From Lachnospiraceae bacterium (GTDB lineage Bacteria > Bacillota > Clostridia > Lachnospirales > Lachnospiraceae), in contig CAAEUM010000295.1 in NCBI GenBank assembly GCA_900759225.1, forward strand, positions 1 through 15,321: DNA of 15,321 nucleotides, written 5' to 3'. The first letter of the stretch is position 1, and every line of letters begins with the position of its first letter. The position numbers were made by a program, and so were the translations under genes. Shown piece after piece: positions 14,231-15,321 of this stretch. Below the pieces are notes generated by a model. It was not told the origin of the DNA, ran no database searches, and saw only the letters and a list, made by a program, of their open reading frames with translations.

Positions 14231-14953
14231 ATGAAAGAGCAGTGTACAGCGATAGTCCTTGCGGCAGGAAAAGGTACCCGCATGGGAGGAAACGTGGCAA
14301 AGCAGTATTTGGAGCTGGGCGGAAAGCCTTTGGTCGTTCATGCCCTGGAAACGTTTGAAGCCTCTGAGATCATTGACCGGATTATTTTAATGACAGATGA
14401 ATCTCACGTGGACTACTGCAGGGAAGAAATTGTAAAGAAATATGACCTGAAAAAGGTATTTTATGTAGGGGCCGGAGGTGCAGAGCGTTACTTAAGTGTA
14501 TGGAAGGCACTTGCTTTTCTTGCTCAAAAAACGGGGGCAGAGGATGGTTATGTATTTATCCATGACGGAGCCAGGCCTTTTGTGACAGAGGACATAATCC
14601 GAAGAGCTTATGATGCGGTGCTGCGCTGGGATGCCTGTGTAGTGGGAATGCCGGTAAAAGATACAATCAAGCTGGTTGATGAACAGGGATATATTAAGGA
14701 AAGCCCTGACCGCAGGCTGGTATGGCAGGCTCAGACGCCGCAGGTATTTTCTATGCCCCTTATTTATGAAGGCTTCCAGAGACAGCTGCGGGAGGATTGC
14801 AGCTGTATTACGGATGATGCCATGGTAGTGGAACACCAGATGGGCCGCAAGGTGCATATGGTGGAAGGCAGTTATGAGAATATAAAAATAACTACGCCGG
14901 AAGATTTGACGATTGCAGAAAAGTTTTTGAAAAAAAGTGTTGACATTCATTGA
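14231..14953 (+). CDS. ispD: 2-C-methyl-D-erythritol 4-phosphate cytidylyltransferase IspD
   Basis: IspD joins MEP with CTP to give CDP-methylerythritol, the third step of the MEP isoprenoid pathway. The 240-residue protein has the nucleotide-binding loop LAAGKGTRMG (10-19) with K24 in VAKQY. It then has HDGARPFV (about 111-118), VGMPVKDTIKLV, QTPQVF, ITDDAMVVE and the closing KITTPEDLTIAEKFL, all standard for the family. It begins 9 bases after tsaD with AGGG at 14220-14223. Related proteins such as TarI/TagD-type cytidylyltransferases share the fold, but the motif set and length favour IspD. Its last codons overlap a consensus promoter for downstream RNA genes. Confidence 0.94.
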   Translation: MKEQCTAIVLAAGKGTRMGGNVAKQYLELGGKPLVVHALETFEASEIIDRIILMTDESHVDYCREEIVKKYDLKKVFYVGAGGAERYLSVWKALAFLAQKTGAEDGYVFIHDGARPFVTEDIIRRAYDAVLRWDACVVGMPVKDTIKLVDEQGYIKESPDRRLVWQAQTPQVFSMPLIYEGFQRQLREDCSCITDDAMVVEHQMGRKVHMVEGSYENIKITTPEDLTIAEKFLKKSVDIH

Positions 14954-14968
14954 AATACATGATATTAT
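14940..14968 (+). promoter_or_regulatory. Consensus sigma-A promoter overlapping the ispD 3' end
   Basis: TTGACA at 14940-14945 is a perfect -35. TATTAT at 14963-14968 lies exactly 17 bp downstream. The -35 begins inside the last codons of ispD. The predicted start is near 14975. No protein gene follows; the first annotated RNA is the tRNA at 15133, which also has its own promoter. Confidence 0.65.
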
Positions 14969-15000
14969 ATCCAGGCTGTCAGTTGATACAGCGCTTCAAA

Positions 15001-15030
15001 TGAGAGTTTGGTACTCTCAAAACAGTTTTT
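15001..15030 (+). terminator. Possible terminator after ispD or end of a short RNA
   Basis: TGAGAGT (15001-15007) pairs perfectly with ACTCTCA (15013-15019) across a 5-base loop. Five T follow at 15026-15030 after a 6-base gap. The stem is A/T-rich at its ends and the T-run is offset, so termination is probably partial. Confidence 0.45.
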
Positions 15031-15089
15031 CGATTGGGAAGTCATGTAAGACTTTAAAAACAGGAAAATAAAAAAGATGAAAAAAGTTC

Positions 15090-15118
15090 TTGACAAAATC
15101 GTTTTTATCCTGTAAAAT
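15090..15118 (+). promoter_or_regulatory. Consensus sigma-A promoter of the serine tRNA genes
   Basis: TTGACA at 15090-15095 is a perfect -35. TAAAAT at 15113-15118 follows after 17 bp. The start is expected near 15125, about 8 bases before the tRNA. The A-rich stretch upstream (about 15050-15086) resembles an UP element, as expected for stable RNA genes. Confidence 0.85.
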
Positions 15119-15132
15119 TGAAAAGCATCTTT

Positions 15133-15218
15133 GGAGAGATATCGAAGTGGTCATAACGAGGCGGTCTTGAAAACCGTTTGTCCGCAAGGGCGCGTGGGTT
15201 CGAATCCCACTCTCTCCG
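15133..15218 (+). tRNA. tRNA-Ser(UGA)
   Basis: The acceptor stem is GGAGAGA (15133-15139) pairing with TCTCTCC (15211-15217), with discriminator G at 15218. The anticodon loop CTTGAAA (15166-15172) holds TGA at 15168-15170. A long variable arm (around GTCCGCAAGGGC) marks a class II serine tRNA. The T arm is GTGGG-TTCGAAT-CCCAC. CCA is not encoded (CTA follows), so it needs RNase Z and CCA addition. The 60 bases between this gene and the next tRNA hold no gene. Confidence 0.97.
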
Positions 15219-15279
15219 CTACGGATAAATCAGATGAGATTTGCCGGTTATTATAATAAAGAATGAAGAAGTCAACCAA

Positions 15280-15321
15280 GCAGAAGTACCCAAGTGGTTG
15301 AAGGGGCTCCCCTGGAAAGGG
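15280..15321 (+). tRNA. tRNA-Ser(GGA), partial at window end
   Basis: The sequence GCAGAAG followed by TA and the serine-type D arm (CAAGTGGTTGAAGG) starts a second tRNA. The anticodon loop CTGGAAA (15312-15318) holds GGA at 15314-15316, flanked by a CTCCC stem whose partner begins GGG at the window edge. The rest lies outside. It should pair functionally with the UGA-anticodon gene to read UCN codons. Confidence 0.88.

Overview
The window looks like a chromosomal housekeeping segment from an anaerobic Firmicute of the class Clostridia, most likely family Lachnospiraceae. The assignment is inference. It rests on AGGAGG-type ribosome binding sites, sigma-A promoters with TGn-extended -10 boxes, moderate GC content, the secA-prfB pair, a PheB/ThrR-like ACT protein next to hom, and tRNA genes without an encoded CCA. 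No phage, transposon, CRISPR or plasmid genes were seen.

Layout, left to right. (1) 1-322, minus strand: 5' part of the hibernation factor gene hpf, cut by the window edge. (2) 323-995: a long A+T-rich divergent intergenic region. It carries eight same-strand DnaA-box-like 9-mers at 600-714, three of them perfect, then a mini-ORF with a strong Shine-Dalgarno sequence, then the secA promoter. (3) 996-4812: secA and prfB; prfB has the classic +1 programmed frameshift and is followed by a strong terminator. (4) 4894-7146: own promoter, ACT-domain regulator, homoserine dehydrogenase and a DUF2752 membrane protein. (5) 7141-7590, minus strand: a small membrane protein overlapping DUF2752 tail to tail. 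(6) 7771-11796: tex, tsaE, tsaB and rimI as a tightly coupled operon ending in a textbook terminator. (7) 11882-12124: an 80-residue protein with two CxxC pairs. (8) 12147-14953: promoter, then RNase Z, tsaD and ispD. (9) 14940-15321: a consensus promoter overlapping the end of ispD, hairpins, a second consensus promoter, tRNA-Ser(UGA) and the start of tRNA-Ser(GGA).

Most genes serve protein synthesis and tRNA maturation: ribosome hibernation, protein export, termination at UGA/UAA, three of the four bacterial t6A proteins (TsaE, TsaB, TsaD), tRNA 3' processing, ribosomal protein acetylation, and two serine tRNAs. The ACT protein and Hom form a likely regulator-target pair for threonine/methionine synthesis. 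IspD belongs to the MEP isoprenoid pathway.

The least ordinary feature is the DnaA-box array between hpf and secA, a place with no dnaA gene in view. It could be a DnaA titration site, a DnaA-controlled promoter region, or part of a present or former origin. Secondary signals are dyads at the ACT-gene and tex promoters and a possible short RNA between ispD and the tRNAs.
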